Shown: positions 19,414-28,418, counted from the first letter of the stretch. The stretch: DNA of 64,000 nucleotides from Alkalinema sp. CACIAM 70d (GCA_002148405.1 MUGG01000098.1:1-64000), one strand, 5' to 3'. The notes: a model not told the origin generated them from the letters alone. A program made the numbers and translations.

Positions 19414-20613
19414 CTAAGCTTGGTAGTGCTTTTGGAGCCATTCTTCTAGCACCGTTCCCATGGTGTCTACTATGTCTGGGGTGATCTCAATATGCAGGGT
19501 ATCGCGACTCCAGAGGATCAATTTTTTGAGCAAAATCTCCTTGGCGCGGGTGAGGCGGCGGGAAATGGTGTACTGCTTAATGCCCAATTGGGTGGCCATT
19601 TGTTGCTGGGTTTGCCCTTCACCGTAGTACAGTTGCAAAATTTGCTGGATTTCGCCATCACAATCGGCGATCGCCGCGACGAGTACCTGATTCACGTCCT
19701 GCTGCTGGGTTTTGCGTTCTTCGGCCTCCTCCTGGGCGATCAGGTCATTCATCAACGACCCTCGCACTTCATCGGTGAGATCATCCAGTAATTCCCCGGA
19801 GTCCTGCCCTGGCTTGGGAGTATTAATAGAAACCACATTGGGGTTCAAATAGATCCTGACTGCCTGGGCCGTTGCATTGAGCCAGCGTTCGAGGGTGGCT
19901 GCCGAGGCTTCCGGGAGGCTACCCCGCTCCCGATCGTAGGTTTGGGCGATCGCTTGCCAAATTTCGGGGCTGGGAGGGGGCAGTTTGCGGGTGCCTGTTG
20001 CCTGAGCAGGAACGTAGAGCCGCTTAAACTCCTGCCATGCTAAAACATAAGCCTGAATCGTGCTGCCCGTTTGTCCAGCGGTTTGCAGCGCTTCAATCAC
20101 GCGCTTTTGGCTGACTTTTCGCAATAACGCCCAGTTACTACAGATGTCGATTTCCTGACGTTGGCGTAGGGTATCGCGAATTGTGCTGCTAAAAATAGCG
20201 CTGGCGTAACTTTCTAAGCTAAAGCCTTGGTTGGGATCAAAGCCCTCCAGAATTTTCTGCATCCGCACGATCGCCCCTTGGAAGCAATCGGCTACGGTAT
20301 ACTGCACGGCGCTAAATTGGGTCAACATGCGCTTAGCGGCCCAGTAGCAACTTTCTTGGAGGTAGGCAGCTAGGTGATTGGTGGAGAGCGATCGAGACAG
20401 CAACCGACTGGGCGTGGCTTTGGCCTTTTCCTGGTGCCAAACTTTGAACCAAAACAAGGCCCAAAAATTCTCAGACAGTTCCCTGGGGTGCTGCTGCAAT
20501 GACCGTTGCATACTGCGCTGAAGCCGACCATCGGGTACCCAAGTTTGGGGGTGATCGCCTTCAAATTGCAAAAAGGTCGAGAATCGGTCAGTGAGAGTGG
20601 GACGCGATCGCAT
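19414..20613 (-). CDS. Divergent sigma-70 family RNA polymerase sigma factor
   Basis: This 399-residue protein has a recognisable sigma region 2 (FQGAIVRMQKILEGFDPNQGF, then SYASAIFSSTIRDTLRQRQ) and a C-terminal region 4 helix-turn-helix (QILQLYYGEGQTQQQMATQL, then GIKQYTISRRLTRAKEIL). The two are separated by a long insertion. The N-terminal 90 residues are unusual and basic. It resembles the cyanobacterial sigma factors found next to DUF1822 genes, not SigA or SigF. It probably directs RNA polymerase to a small set of promoters, possibly including its own operon with DUF1822. Confidence 0.8.
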   Translation of the reverse strand: MRSRPTLTDRFSTFLQFEGDHPQTWVPDGRLQRSMQRSLQQHPRELSENFWALFWFKVWHQEKAKATPSRLLSRSLSTNHLAAYLQESCYWAAKRMLTQFSAVQYTVADCFQGAIVRMQKILEGFDPNQGFSLESYASAIFSSTIRDTLRQRQEIDICSNWALLRKVSQKRVIEALQTAGQTGSTIQAYVLAWQEFKRLYVPAQATGTRKLPPPSPEIWQAIAQTYDRERGSLPEASAATLERWLNATAQAVRIYLNPNVVSINTPKPGQDSGELLDDLTDEVRGSLMNDLIAQEEAEERKTQQQDVNQVLVAAIADCDGEIQQILQLYYGEGQTQQQMATQLGIKQYTISRRLTRAKEILLKKLILWSRDTLHIEITPDIVDTMGTVLEEWLQKHYQA

Positions 20614-20792
20614 AGTTGTCAGAGGGGGTTAGCAGTAGCTTGTTCTTCGTAAGTTGCCGCTACAGGAATTATAAATGCCAGCATTGATGGAAATTACGCA
20701 GCCACAGACCACTGTTCCGGATTTGCATAATTCCTAATTTTGACTCCTATGCAGAGTGCAAGACCTGATTTTGAAAGGACGAGGAGTCTTGT

Positions 20793-21500
20793 ATGAAGTC
20801 TATAGTGATGAAGCCTACAGTGGCTACGCGGAATTGGACGAGGGAACTTCGTCAGGGAACTGTGGTAGGGCTAATGCTGGCAACCCTGCTGGGATGGGTG
20901 TCCACGGCCCAAGCCCAAACCCAAGGATTTGAAACCCGATCGCTCTCGCAAATTTCGCAAATTTCCCAAGCAGTCAGTCGAACAGGGGATAGCCGGATTG
21001 TCATCACGATCGGCGAGGGCAAAGATACCTGTGGCAATCGCTTTAGCCTGAACCAAGTGGGCCTGAGTGATGGCTTTGATTTTCCAAAACCTGGTGGCGT
21101 AATGGGTTCCTTTGATTTTCCCCGACCGGGTGGAGCGACATCTTCGTTGGGCTATCCCGCGCCGATCGGGACTGCGAGTACGTTCCAATTGCCCCAAGGC
21201 ACGCAGCAACCGGATATCGTCGGTTGTGTAGATAGTCAACGCAATATTTTGTTCATTAACATTCGGCCTCGGGTGATTCAGGAAAAAGTCGTTGTCCCGC
21301 AACCGACGCAGCCCAACGTGCCTTCGGTAGAGTTGCCACCTCTGCAACCGCCGCCAGTGCTAACGCCGCCCCAACGCCCAGGAACGTATAACCCCAATCC
21401 AAATTCCCCCAACTCAACAACGCCTAACCAAACCGTTCCCAGTTTTCGTACGAATCAAGTTTATTCCTATCCCCAGGAATTCATGAGCCCGATTAAGTAA
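20793..21500 (+). CDS. Secreted proline-rich protein of unknown function
   Basis: The 235-residue product has a signal peptide (basic start, GTVVGLMLATLLGWVSTAQA core and A-Q-A cleavage near residue 42). The mature part has two cysteines in GKDTCGNRF and DIVGCVDSQ that may pair. Two FDFP(K/R)PGG repeats lie near residues 95-112, and a Pro/Asn/Thr-rich tail follows residue 165. The ATG has GAGGAG nine bases upstream. I do not recognise the family. It is likely periplasmic or outer-surface. It has no clear operon partner. Confidence 0.7.
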   Translation: MKSIVMKPTVATRNWTRELRQGTVVGLMLATLLGWVSTAQAQTQGFETRSLSQISQISQAVSRTGDSRIVITIGEGKDTCGNRFSLNQVGLSDGFDFPKPGGVMGSFDFPRPGGATSSLGYPAPIGTASTFQLPQGTQQPDIVGCVDSQRNILFINIRPRVIQEKVVVPQPTQPNVPSVELPPLQPPPVLTPPQRPGTYNPNPNSPNSTTPNQTVPSFRTNQVYSYPQEFMSPIK

Positions 21501-21547
21501 TGCCCGATCGCCTGTCATTACCAATCTCAACGATCGCGCAATTGGCC

Positions 21548-22480
21548 TCACTTCGAGAGTTGCATCACAAATTTCTGAATGGCTTTCAGATAGGACTGAT
21601 TGCCCGGTTGATAAATCCTGACATGGTCTGCTCCAGCAATGAATAAGACTTGTTTGGGATCGGGGGCTGCGGTGTAAAGCTGTTGACTCATTGCAGCAGG
21701 TACGACAGAATCAGCACTGCCATGGAGAAAGAGCACAGGAATTCGTAGCACTCGCAATTTCGTGAGCGAATCGAAGCGTTCCGTCAGCAGTTGATCGATC
21801 GGAAATAGATTGAGCAACGGTCTGGACTGAATCACCTTTGCCATGGAAGTAAAGGAACTCTGCATGATTAAACCTGCTGCGGTTGGATTGCGAATGGCCA
21901 AATCCAAGGCGATCGCGCCTCCCAAAGATTCACCATAAATCACAATGTCCTCTGCGGGAATCTGACGCACGGTGCGGAGGTAATCCCAGGCGGCTTGGCT
22001 ATCCTGATACAGTTGCGCTTCGGTGGGAAAGTCGCCTTTGCTGCGCCCGTAGCCCCGATAGTCAAACACCAAGACCGAAAAGCCCAATTGTCGAAAGGCC
22101 GATACACGAGCCAGGTAATTGTAGTCCCCCATGTTGCGGCCAACGCCACAGAGGTACAACATGACTTTGGGTCGGGTGAGAACCCGTTGTGGTTCATTGG
22201 ATAAGGGTGCAAAGGATTCTTGGGGGGGCGGCGCAGGAATCCACCAACCATGGAGGGTGTCTGAAGAATTCGCGATCGGCATCCAAACGTTTTCGTAGGG
22301 CAGGTTAAAGGCTGGGGCGTCGGGGTGCAGGGAGAAGTCTGGAGCAGGACGATAAATCAGGTGCCGTTGCCGCAGAAATAAAAATAGGCAGGTTGAGCAA
22401 TAGGCGATCGTCAGGACTGCCCCTACCGCAATCAACCGTTTGTTATGTTGCCTAGCATACTGACCTAATCGGCTAATCAC
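21548..22480 (-). CDS. Alpha/beta hydrolase, membrane-anchored
   Basis: This 310-residue protein has an N-terminal membrane anchor (LIAVGAVLTIAYCSTCLFLF). It also has an alpha/beta hydrolase domain with the oxyanion region YLCGVGRNMGDY, VFDYRGYGRSKG, the nucleophile elbow GESLGG, an Asp in FLHGSADSVVP, and the catalytic His in AGADHVRIYQ. It resembles the BEM46/ABHD13 group of serine hydrolases, whose natural substrates are mostly unknown. GTG is the start codon. It is a single gene convergent with the secreted protein. Confidence 0.88.
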   Translation of the reverse strand: MISRLGQYARQHNKRLIAVGAVLTIAYCSTCLFLFLRQRHLIYRPAPDFSLHPDAPAFNLPYENVWMPIANSSDTLHGWWIPAPPPQESFAPLSNEPQRVLTRPKVMLYLCGVGRNMGDYNYLARVSAFRQLGFSVLVFDYRGYGRSKGDFPTEAQLYQDSQAAWDYLRTVRQIPAEDIVIYGESLGGAIALDLAIRNPTAAGLIMQSSFTSMAKVIQSRPLLNLFPIDQLLTERFDSLTKLRVLRIPVLFLHGSADSVVPAAMSQQLYTAAPDPKQVLFIAGADHVRIYQPGNQSYLKAIQKFVMQLSK

Positions 22481-22496
22481 AGCGTTCTACGTTGCA

Positions 22497-22862
22497 TTAC
22501 ATTAATGCTTCGAGTTTAACAGAGCCACCCTCTATCGCCTGAATGTGCAGATCATAGCCTCTTAACAATCGCATTCCAATTAACGGAACTGTTTCAGACT
22601 CATTGATATCAATGGTGCAATATTGCCCATCCCAAATTACCGTTGCAATGTAAACCTCAAAAATATAGAATGTCCCATCGCCTAAGGTCGCTGTATCCCG
22701 CCCTTTCACTAGGTCGAGAGCCGCGATCGTACTAGAAGGAAGCGTCAGAAATCTTGAAAAACCTGTATCGATGACTGCATCAATAACTTCTGTCTGGGTA
22801 TTATTCTTTACTACCACTGGAAGTATTGCCTCGCAGTTCTGATTCACTGAACCGTACATCAT
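22497..22862 (-). CDS. Clan AA (retropepsin-like) aspartic protease
   Basis: The 121-residue product (from the first of two adjacent ATG codons at 22862) contains the single-Asp motif DAVIDTGFSRFLTLP followed by LLGDG-like ATLGDGTF and the flexible IDINESETVPLIGMRLLRGYD. This is the pattern of small bacterial clan AA proteases that act as homodimers. The first ATG overlaps the stop of the upstream gene as ATGA, so translation is probably coupled. The target is unknown. Confidence 0.85.
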   Translation of the reverse strand: MMYGSVNQNCEAILPVVVKNNTQTEVIDAVIDTGFSRFLTLPSSTIAALDLVKGRDTATLGDGTFYIFEVYIATVIWDGQYCTIDINESETVPLIGMRLLRGYDLHIQAIEGGSVKLEALM

Positions 22863-23134
22863 GGCTGAAGTTTTAAGCTCCGTGCACCAAAATGATAGAC
22901 AGCGGGATAGCCGATTCTGATAAACCAAGTTTGGGCATCTGGATATTTCGCTAGGAGTTTCTCTGAGGCCATAACAACATTATCAGCGACTTCAAAGGCT
23001 CCTGTTTCGATATCGATCGCTACGATTTTGCCATGATTCTCGGGTTCCACTTGCGATCGCACCTGGGACTCGTATATTTTATTTCCCCGTTTGGCAAATT
23101 CTTCTTTACTGTAGCGAGGCGATCGTACAGACAT
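22859..23134 (-). CDS. Small protein coupled to the aspartic protease
   Basis: This 91-residue protein begins MSVRSPRYSKEEFAKRG and contains GKIVAIDIETGAFEVADN and a C-terminal FIRIGYPAVYHFGARSL. The start at 23134 has GGAGGGAG a few bases upstream, so it is preferred over 23200. The stop overlaps the protease start (ATGA). Such two-gene units with a clan AA protease recur in cyanobacteria. The small protein may be a partner or substrate, but this is inference. No known toxin-antitoxin motif is visible. Confidence 0.75.
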   Translation of the reverse strand: MSVRSPRYSKEEFAKRGNKIYESQVRSQVEPENHGKIVAIDIETGAFEVADNVVMASEKLLAKYPDAQTWFIRIGYPAVYHFGARSLKLQP

Positions 23135-23302
23135 GCTCACTCCCTCCAACCAGTAATGGTTACTATCATTATAACCACCCAAACTTAAGCGAAGCTGCAT
23201 TCGCCGACATCAGATCCGTTCAATTTTTTCTGGGCAACGAGACAGAAGCACTTCTCACACAGTTTTGCCCGCTGGGTTTGGCTGGCGGCAATCAATCACT
23301 GT

Positions 23303-23330
23303 TACTTAGCCTCGCATACTTAGCCTCGCA
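23303..23330. repeat. Exact 14-bp tandem duplication next to the ureF stop
   Basis: tacttagcctcgca occurs at 23303-23316 and again at 23317-23330, ending three bases before the ureF gene end. Confidence 0.9.
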
Positions 23331-23333
23331 AAC

Positions 23334-24044
23334 CTAACTGCGAAAGAGCCGACTGTAGAGGGTTTCATGGTGCATACTCGCTAGCGATAAACCCCATCCA
23401 CAGCTCACCAAATCCCCATCGGCCAACTGAACGATCGTTTGCGCTGCCTGTTCGATCGTGGGATTAAGCGCTAACAATAACCGTTGTCCTTCTGTTTGTC
23501 CTAGCGGAACTAATTTAATAGCAGCACTGACTAAATTGCTGGCCCAACTGTGTAAATAACCCAATAGCGTAGAGGTTTCTTCCACTTCCCACATCGATGC
23601 AACTAAGCCAAAGGCAATGGCAAAATGACAACCTTGGGATTTCAATGCGTCTAGTGTTGTTAAAACTGTCTCTAAATCTGTTGCCTGAGTTGAATTTAAA
23701 TTCTCCTGTACATCCTGAAATAACCGCAACAACGATCGCCCCATTTGCAAACTCTGCGATCGTAGCTCCTCTGTGTCCCTTGCTGCCGTCAGCCATTGAT
23801 TCCAATACTCGATGGCCACCCGATCGCCCGCTTGGCTAGCTTGGTACGATCGTAGCATCACCGCCGCCTCCAAGCGCACGGCCCCATAGGTCAGCTCCTG
23901 AGTTAACCAGTGCTGTAACTGCTCAACATTCGCGATCGTTCCCCTTTGCACCAGGGTTTCCAGCCCCTCGGAATAGCTGTAGGCACCCACAGGTAAACTG
24001 GGACTGACCAATTGCATTAACCGTAGTAATCCGGACGTTTGCAT
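23334..24044 (-). CDS. ureF: Urease accessory protein UreF
   Basis: UreF helps load nickel into apo-urease as part of the UreD-UreF-UreG complex. The 236-residue length fits. [21 protein letters not shown] near the N-terminus (in two parts, about residues 10-30) is the family hallmark, and the rest is the expected all-helical protein ending near [10 protein letters not shown]. It follows ureE on the same strand after a 41-bp spacer that is very C-rich in the RNA and lacks a Shine-Dalgarno sequence. Urease structural genes and ureG are not in the window. Confidence 0.95.
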   Translation of the reverse strand: MQTSGLLRLMQLVSPSLPVGAYSYSEGLETLVQRGTIANVEQLQHWLTQELTYGAVRLEAAVMLRSYQASQAGDRVAIEYWNQWLTAARDTEELRSQSLQMGRSLLRLFQDVQENLNSTQATDLETVLTTLDALKSQGCHFAIAFGLVASMWEVEETSTLLGYLHSWASNLVSAAIKLVPLGQTEGQRLLLALNPTIEQAAQTIVQLADGDLVSCGWGLSLASMHHETLYSRLFRS

Positions 24045-24085
24045 ATTTGGGGTAGCGGGGTGGGGGTGTGGGAGGGTAGCGGGGT

Positions 24086-24526
24086 TTAATGGGAGTGCTC
24101 TCCGTAGGCTCCGGTTTCTGGTTGGAAGGGGGCAACCTCTTCCACGATCGTTAAACCTCGATGCTCTAATAAATGCTGTAGAACAGGATCCGGTGCTAGG
24201 CGTAGATAGGTTGCTGTAATTTCTAACGGCACATGGCGATTGCCTAAGTGGTAGGCGGCTTGCAAGAGTGCTAGGGGGAACTGGGCTTTGACGGTGAGCA
24301 CTGGTTCGGGTTTCGCCAGAATTTGCAGAAGATGACCATTGGCCGATTGTAACCAGTCCCCCTCCTGCAACACTGTGCCACGTGGCAGTTGTAGATAGAT
24401 GGCTTGCCCTTCATCTGTTTTGCAGTGGAGACGAGATCGGGTTCGCTCCGCCGCCGTTAGGGAGAGGATCCATTCGGGATCTCCAGTAGGGGTATCCTTT
24501 AATCGATGGGTAAAAACAGGCACCAC
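24086..24526 (-). CDS. ureE: Urease accessory protein UreE
   Basis: UreE is the nickel-binding metallochaperone that delivers nickel to the urease maturation complex. The 146-residue product has the N-terminal peptide-binding domain ([19 protein letters not shown] in parts) and the metal-binding domain with [12 protein letters not shown] (about residues 92-103), whose His is the key nickel ligand. The C-terminal tail has only a short His segment (GEHSH) rather than a long poly-His tail. Two GTG codons in a row provide the start. It is the upstream member of an ureE-ureF pair. Confidence 0.94.
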   Translation of the reverse strand: MVPVFTHRLKDTPTGDPEWILSLTAAERTRSRLHCKTDEGQAIYLQLPRGTVLQEGDWLQSANGHLLQILAKPEPVLTVKAQFPLALLQAAYHLGNRHVPLEITATYLRLAPDPVLQHLLEHRGLTIVEEVAPFQPETGAYGEHSH

Positions 24527-24622
24527 AGGCTTACTACAGCTTGACTAGACAACTTGCAAAGGTGATTCAATCCAAGCATAGCGGTAAGGCGTACATAGAG
24601 TGTAGTGTTCAACGCCAAGCCT

Positions 24623-25324
24623 ATGCCGTCTCCCCGCCATCGAATTTCTCAGCCTGCAACGTTACAATGGTTCTTTGGACTGTTGATCCTGACGGTTCTG
24701 ATCGTGATGACGACCCATTTGTCTATGAATGGATTTTTTGAACAGGTTTTGCAGTGGTCGCAGAATTTAGGGTTTGTGGGCGGTTTGGCGTTTATCGCCA
24801 TCTACGCGATCGCCACTGTTTTGGTCATTCCTGGAGCTGTGCTGACGGTGGGTGCAGGGGCTTTCTTTGGGGTTATCTGGGGCTCCCTCTACGTTTTTAC
24901 AGGGGCCACGCTGGGAGCCGTGCTGGCCTTTCTCTTGGGCCGTTCCCTCGCCCGTCAGTGGATTGCCCATAAAATTGCAGGCAATGCTAAATTTGCGGCG
25001 ATCGATCGCGTGATCGGCCAAGCCGGGTTCAAAATTGTCTTGCTAACGCGACTGTCTCCTGTATTTCCCTTTAGTTTGCTGAATTATGCCCTCTCGTTAA
25101 CTAAGGTTTCTTTAAAAGATTATTTCTTGGCTTCGATCGGCATGATCCCCGGCACAGTGATGTACGTCTACATTGGCTCGCTGGTCGGTGATGTGGCGAT
25201 GAACCGTGAAGCCCAAATTGCCCAATGGGCCATCCGAATCATCGGCTTTATCGCGACTGTGGCTGTCACGATTTATATTACCCGCCTTGCAAAAACGGCA
25301 TTAAATGAAGCGATCGAGGCTTAA
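24623..25324 (+). CDS. TVP38/TMEM64 (DedA-type) membrane protein
   Basis: This is a polytopic membrane protein of about 233 residues. Hydrophobic segments occur near residues 18-37, 50-90, 95-110 and 180-225. The central VTT/SNARE-associated signature includes IPGAVLTVGAGAFFG, GATLGAVLAFLLGR and the FPFSLLNYALSLTKVSLKDY region. These proteins are thought to act in lipid transport or scrambling. The ATG at 24623 is used; an in-frame GTG lies at 24605, and neither has a convincing ribosome site. The next gene on the strand is a flavin disulfide reductase, a common neighbour in bacteria. Confidence 0.85.
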   Translation: MPSPRHRISQPATLQWFFGLLILTVLIVMTTHLSMNGFFEQVLQWSQNLGFVGGLAFIAIYAIATVLVIPGAVLTVGAGAFFGVIWGSLYVFTGATLGAVLAFLLGRSLARQWIAHKIAGNAKFAAIDRVIGQAGFKIVLLTRLSPVFPFSLLNYALSLTKVSLKDYFLASIGMIPGTVMYVYIGSLVGDVAMNREAQIAQWAIRIIGFIATVAVTIYITRLAKTALNEAIEA

Positions 25325-25379
25325 GGTTTTAAGCGAGATCTTCTAGTCGTTTCCTGATTATTTCCTTCAAACTACCGCC

Positions 25380-26912
25380 ATGACCTCACCTCAACTACTT
25401 CCCCACGATCGCTACAACCAGGAACTGCTCAATCAAGTCCATCCCCCCGATTGGCAAAATCCCCAGCCCCAATCGACCTATGACTTAGTCGTCATCGGCG
25501 CAGGCACAGCAGGGTTGGTCGTTGCCGCAGGCGCAGCGGGCTTGGGAATTGGCTTGCGGGTGGCCTTGGTGGAACGGCACTTGATGGGCGGTGATTGCCT
25601 GAACTTTGGTTGCGTTCCCTCTAAAGCCTTAATTCGTGCTGCCCGATCGATTTTTGATGTCCAAGATGCCCAACGGTTTGGGGTGTCTATTCCCGATGGG
25701 ATTAAAGTGGATTTTAGTGCTGTCATGGAACGATTACGCAGCATTCGATCGTCCATTAGCCATCATGATTCTGCCCAACGATTCCGCGATTTAGGAATTG
25801 ATGTTTTTCTCGGTAGTGCCAGCTTTACTTCTGCCAACACGATCGCGGTAGAAAATCAATCGCTGACGTTTAAAAAAGCAGTGATTGCTACGGGGACTCG
25901 GGCGGCTCAACCGGAGATTCCAGGATTGGCTGAAACGGGCTATTTAACCAACGAAACAGTCTTTTCCTTAACGGAGTGCCCCCGGCGTTTGGCGATCGTG
26001 GGAGGTGGGCCGATCGGGTGTGAACTTGCCCAAGCCTTTCAACGCCTAGGCAGCCAAGTGATTCTGCTTCACAAAAACGATCATGTCCTCGATCGGGAAG
26101 ATCCTGCCGCCGCCGAGATTGTTCAAAAAGCTTTGATGGCCGAAGGGGTTGAGCTGCATCTAGGCTGCAAGATTCAGCAAGTTCAGCCTACAGAAGCTGG
26201 AAAGGTCTTGCAATTGCAAGCGTCAGAGCAATCCTTTACCGTCGTGGTTGATGAAATTCTAGTGGCAGCGGGACGGCAACCCAATGTTGAGGGCTTAAAT
26301 CTTGAAGCGGTGGGGGTGGAGTACGATTCCCGTCGTGGCGTACGGGTTAATGACTACCTGCAAACGACCCAAGCCAATGTCTACGCAGCCGGTGACATTT
26401 GTATGGATTGGAAATTTACCCATGCGGCGGATGCAGCGGCTCGGATTGTGATTAAAAATACGCTGTTTTCCCCCTTTGGACTGGGTCGATCGCGGTTGAG
26501 CCAGTTGGTGATGCCTTGGGTGACCTACACTGATCCGGAGGTTGCCCATGTGGGGCTATACGAAGCGGAGGCCGAAAAACAGGGCATTGCCACCGATAGC
26601 ATTACGATTCCGCTCGATCGCGTCGATCGCGCCATGACCGACAGCGAAACCACGGGGTTTGTCAAAATTCTCCACAAAAAAGGCTCCGATCAAATTCTCG
26701 GAGCGACGATCGTGGCCCGTCATGCGGGAGAGATGATTAGTGAAATCACCTTGGCGATCGTGGCTGGCAAAGGCTTAAATACACTCTCCACGGTGATTCA
26801 TCCCTATCCCACCCAAGCGGAGGGCCTTAAAAAAGCTGCGGACGCCTACCGTAAAACGCTACTCACGCCTAATAGTCAACTCTTCCTTAAATGGTTATCT
26901 AAGTTGAGCTAG
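25380..26912 (+). CDS. Mercuric-reductase-like pyridine nucleotide-disulfide oxidoreductase
   Basis: This 510-residue flavoprotein has the FAD motif GAGTAG (near residue 40), the redox-active disulfide C73-LNFG-C78 followed by VPSKA, a second NAD(P)H motif GGGPIGCELAQA, and a dimerisation domain with HPYPTQAEG in which His and Glu are the acid-base pair. This is the class I family that includes lipoamide dehydrogenase and MerA. It lacks the MerA N-terminal HMA domain and the C-terminal cysteine pair, so it is unlikely to be a true mercuric reductase. It lies 55 bases after the TVP38 gene and is probably co-transcribed. Confidence 0.88.
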   Translation: MTSPQLLPHDRYNQELLNQVHPPDWQNPQPQSTYDLVVIGAGTAGLVVAAGAAGLGIGLRVALVERHLMGGDCLNFGCVPSKALIRAARSIFDVQDAQRFGVSIPDGIKVDFSAVMERLRSIRSSISHHDSAQRFRDLGIDVFLGSASFTSANTIAVENQSLTFKKAVIATGTRAAQPEIPGLAETGYLTNETVFSLTECPRRLAIVGGGPIGCELAQAFQRLGSQVILLHKNDHVLDREDPAAAEIVQKALMAEGVELHLGCKIQQVQPTEAGKVLQLQASEQSFTVVVDEILVAAGRQPNVEGLNLEAVGVEYDSRRGVRVNDYLQTTQANVYAAGDICMDWKFTHAADAAARIVIKNTLFSPFGLGRSRLSQLVMPWVTYTDPEVAHVGLYEAEAEKQGIATDSITIPLDRVDRAMTDSETTGFVKILHKKGSDQILGATIVARHAGEMISEITLAIVAGKGLNTLSTVIHPYPTQAEGLKKAADAYRKTLLTPNSQLFLKWLSKLS

Positions 26913-26940
26913 TAAGTTGAGCCAATCAGTTGAGCTATGG
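26901..26940. repeat. Three 13-14 bp repeats across the oxidoreductase stop codon
   Basis: aagttgagctagt (26901-26913, includes the TAG stop), aagttgagccaatc (26914-26927) and agttgagctatgg (26928-26940) are successive related units. Confidence 0.8.
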
Positions 26941-27050
26941 CCGTTTTGCTGAGGCGATCGAGAGATTCCAGAAATTTGTCCTGATTTCTAAAAGCTGGTA
27001 TAAGCTGGGAAAAAGAGGAAAAAATTGGGTTGGTCAAGATTGGGGTTTTC

Positions 27051-27410
27051 ATGACGCTGGAGGAAAAAATCAGCTATCAACGAGTCAAGCACATTATCAG
27101 CAGCTATCAATTGGACGGCACTGAGGGAGATGCCTTTGCCAGTTGCTTAGAGGAACTGCTGGATGTGTACGCCACCCCAATTATTGAGCTAGCCCTCGCA
27201 GAAACCCTTGCCGCAGTGTGGCTGCGAGTTCCCATGCCCCGAGGCATCGAGTTCCTGAGTTGCGTAGACGATCGCCTCCAAGCCTGGGCTCTAGATGGCA
27301 TTACCCGTACCCTCACCCCGGAGGAATTTCACCACATTACCGGGCTAGATCCGCTGCCGGTCTTCCAATCCCTTGACTTTCCTCCACCAACTATCCTGCG
27401 CCGTCCCTAG
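27051..27410 (+). CDS. Conserved-looking small protein of unknown function
   Basis: From the ATG at 27051 the product is 119 residues: MTLEEKISYQRVKHIISSYQ, a helical acidic N-terminal half, then VPMPRGIEFLSCVDDRLQAW and a LTPEEFHHITGLDP segment near the end. No signal peptide, membrane segment or named domain is recognised. A TTG 21 bases upstream would lengthen it slightly. Its 3' end overlaps the 3' end of the convergent comF gene by 20 bases, which is tight but plausible. Confidence 0.6.
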   Translation: MTLEEKISYQRVKHIISSYQLDGTEGDAFASCLEELLDVYATPIIELALAETLAAVWLRVPMPRGIEFLSCVDDRLQAWALDGITRTLTPEEFHHITGLDPLPVFQSLDFPPPTILRRP

Positions 27411-28164
27411 CAAATGAGCCATTGCCCGCCCGCGCCACCGCTGCACAGCCCCACACCCGAATGCCCGATCGCCGCAGTACCTCTGTTGCAGCCTGAATGG
27501 TTGCTCCTGTTGTGTAAATATCATCCACAAGGACGATCGAATCTTGGGGTAGCGATCGTTGCCAACGGGGACTGAGGGCAAACGCCTGGGTCAAGTTTTG
27601 CACGCGATCGCGCCCGGATAGTTGGTACTGCGCCTGGGTTTCCCGCACTCGTAATAAACCTTGGGGTTGCAATGGGTAACCGACTCGCTGACAAAAGGCT
27701 CGGGCAATGTGTTCTGCTTGGTTATAGCCCCGTTGTTTGCGGCGATCGGGGGCTAAGGGAATCGGTACCGCGATTAACCGAGGATAGGCCGCAGAAAGTC
27801 CATGGGCAATCCAAGCCTCAGCCAGTTGCAGACCCAGCCAATCTCCAATCTGCGCCTGTTTGCCATACTTCAACTGTGCGATCGCTCGTTTCACACTGCC
27901 ATCGTAACTTCCCCAAGCAAAGACTCGGCCCCTTGTCTCGGTCAACCACTTTTGGCCCCGATCGGCTAACACTTGGCTTTGGCAGGCGGAACAGAGTGCA
28001 CCTGCCGTCGCACGATCGCAAAGTCCACAGGTATTGTGGAGAAACAGGTTGAGAAAATTGCTAATTTGCACTGGCCTGAGTTTCCTAGTCCCGTTACGAC
28101 TCTTCCCTTGTCCTTTGTTAGAATGCCCAGTTCTGTGACATGCTTGTGACATCCTAGGCATCAT
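27391..28164 (-). CDS. comF: ComF family protein (phosphoribosyltransferase-like)
   Basis: This protein of up to 257 residues has an N-terminal zinc-ribbon-like cysteine pair set (CGLC and CSAC) and a phosphoribosyltransferase domain with the PRPP-binding loop IVLVDDIYTTGAT (about residues 217-229). The RGYNQAEHIARAF motif is typical of ComF. ComF is linked to natural transformation, where it helps DNA uptake across the inner membrane or processing of incoming strands. The exact start is uncertain because the first 35 residues are basic and unlike the family, so a start further inside is possible. Confidence 0.88.
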   Translation of the reverse strand: MMPRMSQACHRTGHSNKGQGKSRNGTRKLRPVQISNFLNLFLHNTCGLCDRATAGALCSACQSQVLADRGQKWLTETRGRVFAWGSYDGSVKRAIAQLKYGKQAQIGDWLGLQLAEAWIAHGLSAAYPRLIAVPIPLAPDRRKQRGYNQAEHIARAFCQRVGYPLQPQGLLRVRETQAQYQLSGRDRVQNLTQAFALSPRWQRSLPQDSIVLVDDIYTTGATIQAATEVLRRSGIRVWGCAAVARAGNGSFARDGAG

Positions 28165-28218
28165 CTCCTAAGGATTGCCAAATCAATGCTGAATAGAAGA
28201 GCTTAAGTGTTTAAGATC

Positions 28219-28256
28219 GACATAGTTTATTGACGTAGTTTATTGACATAGTTTTA
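28219..28256. repeat. Three 13-bp tandem repeats
   Basis: gacatagtttatt, gacgtagtttatt and gacatagtttta follow one another in the spacer between comF and the PEP-synthase-like gene. Confidence 0.8.
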
Positions 28257-28313
28257 AGCGATCGAGATTTTGAAAGGCATTGAGTTTTCCAGCGATCGAG
28301 TTTTAAAGTAGTT

Positions 28314-28370
28314 GAATCTCAGCAAGTGAATCTCAGCAAGTGAATTCTTAGCAAGTAAATCTTAGCAACT
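28314..28370. repeat. Four 14-15 bp tandem repeats upstream of the PEP-synthase-like gene
   Basis: gaatctcagcaagt occurs exactly twice (28314-28327 and 28328-28341) and is followed by two diverged copies (28342-28356 and 28357-28370), shortly before the start at 28419/28425. Confidence 0.85.
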
Positions 28371-28418
28371 AAAGCTTAGTCAGCGCCGAATGGCCGTATT
28401 CTTGTTCTTTTTGAGCTT

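Noticed and set aside
25380..26912. True mercuric reductase (merA)
   Set aside because: The redox disulfide is present, but the HMA domain and the C-terminal Cys pair needed for Hg(II) are missing and there are no other mer genes.
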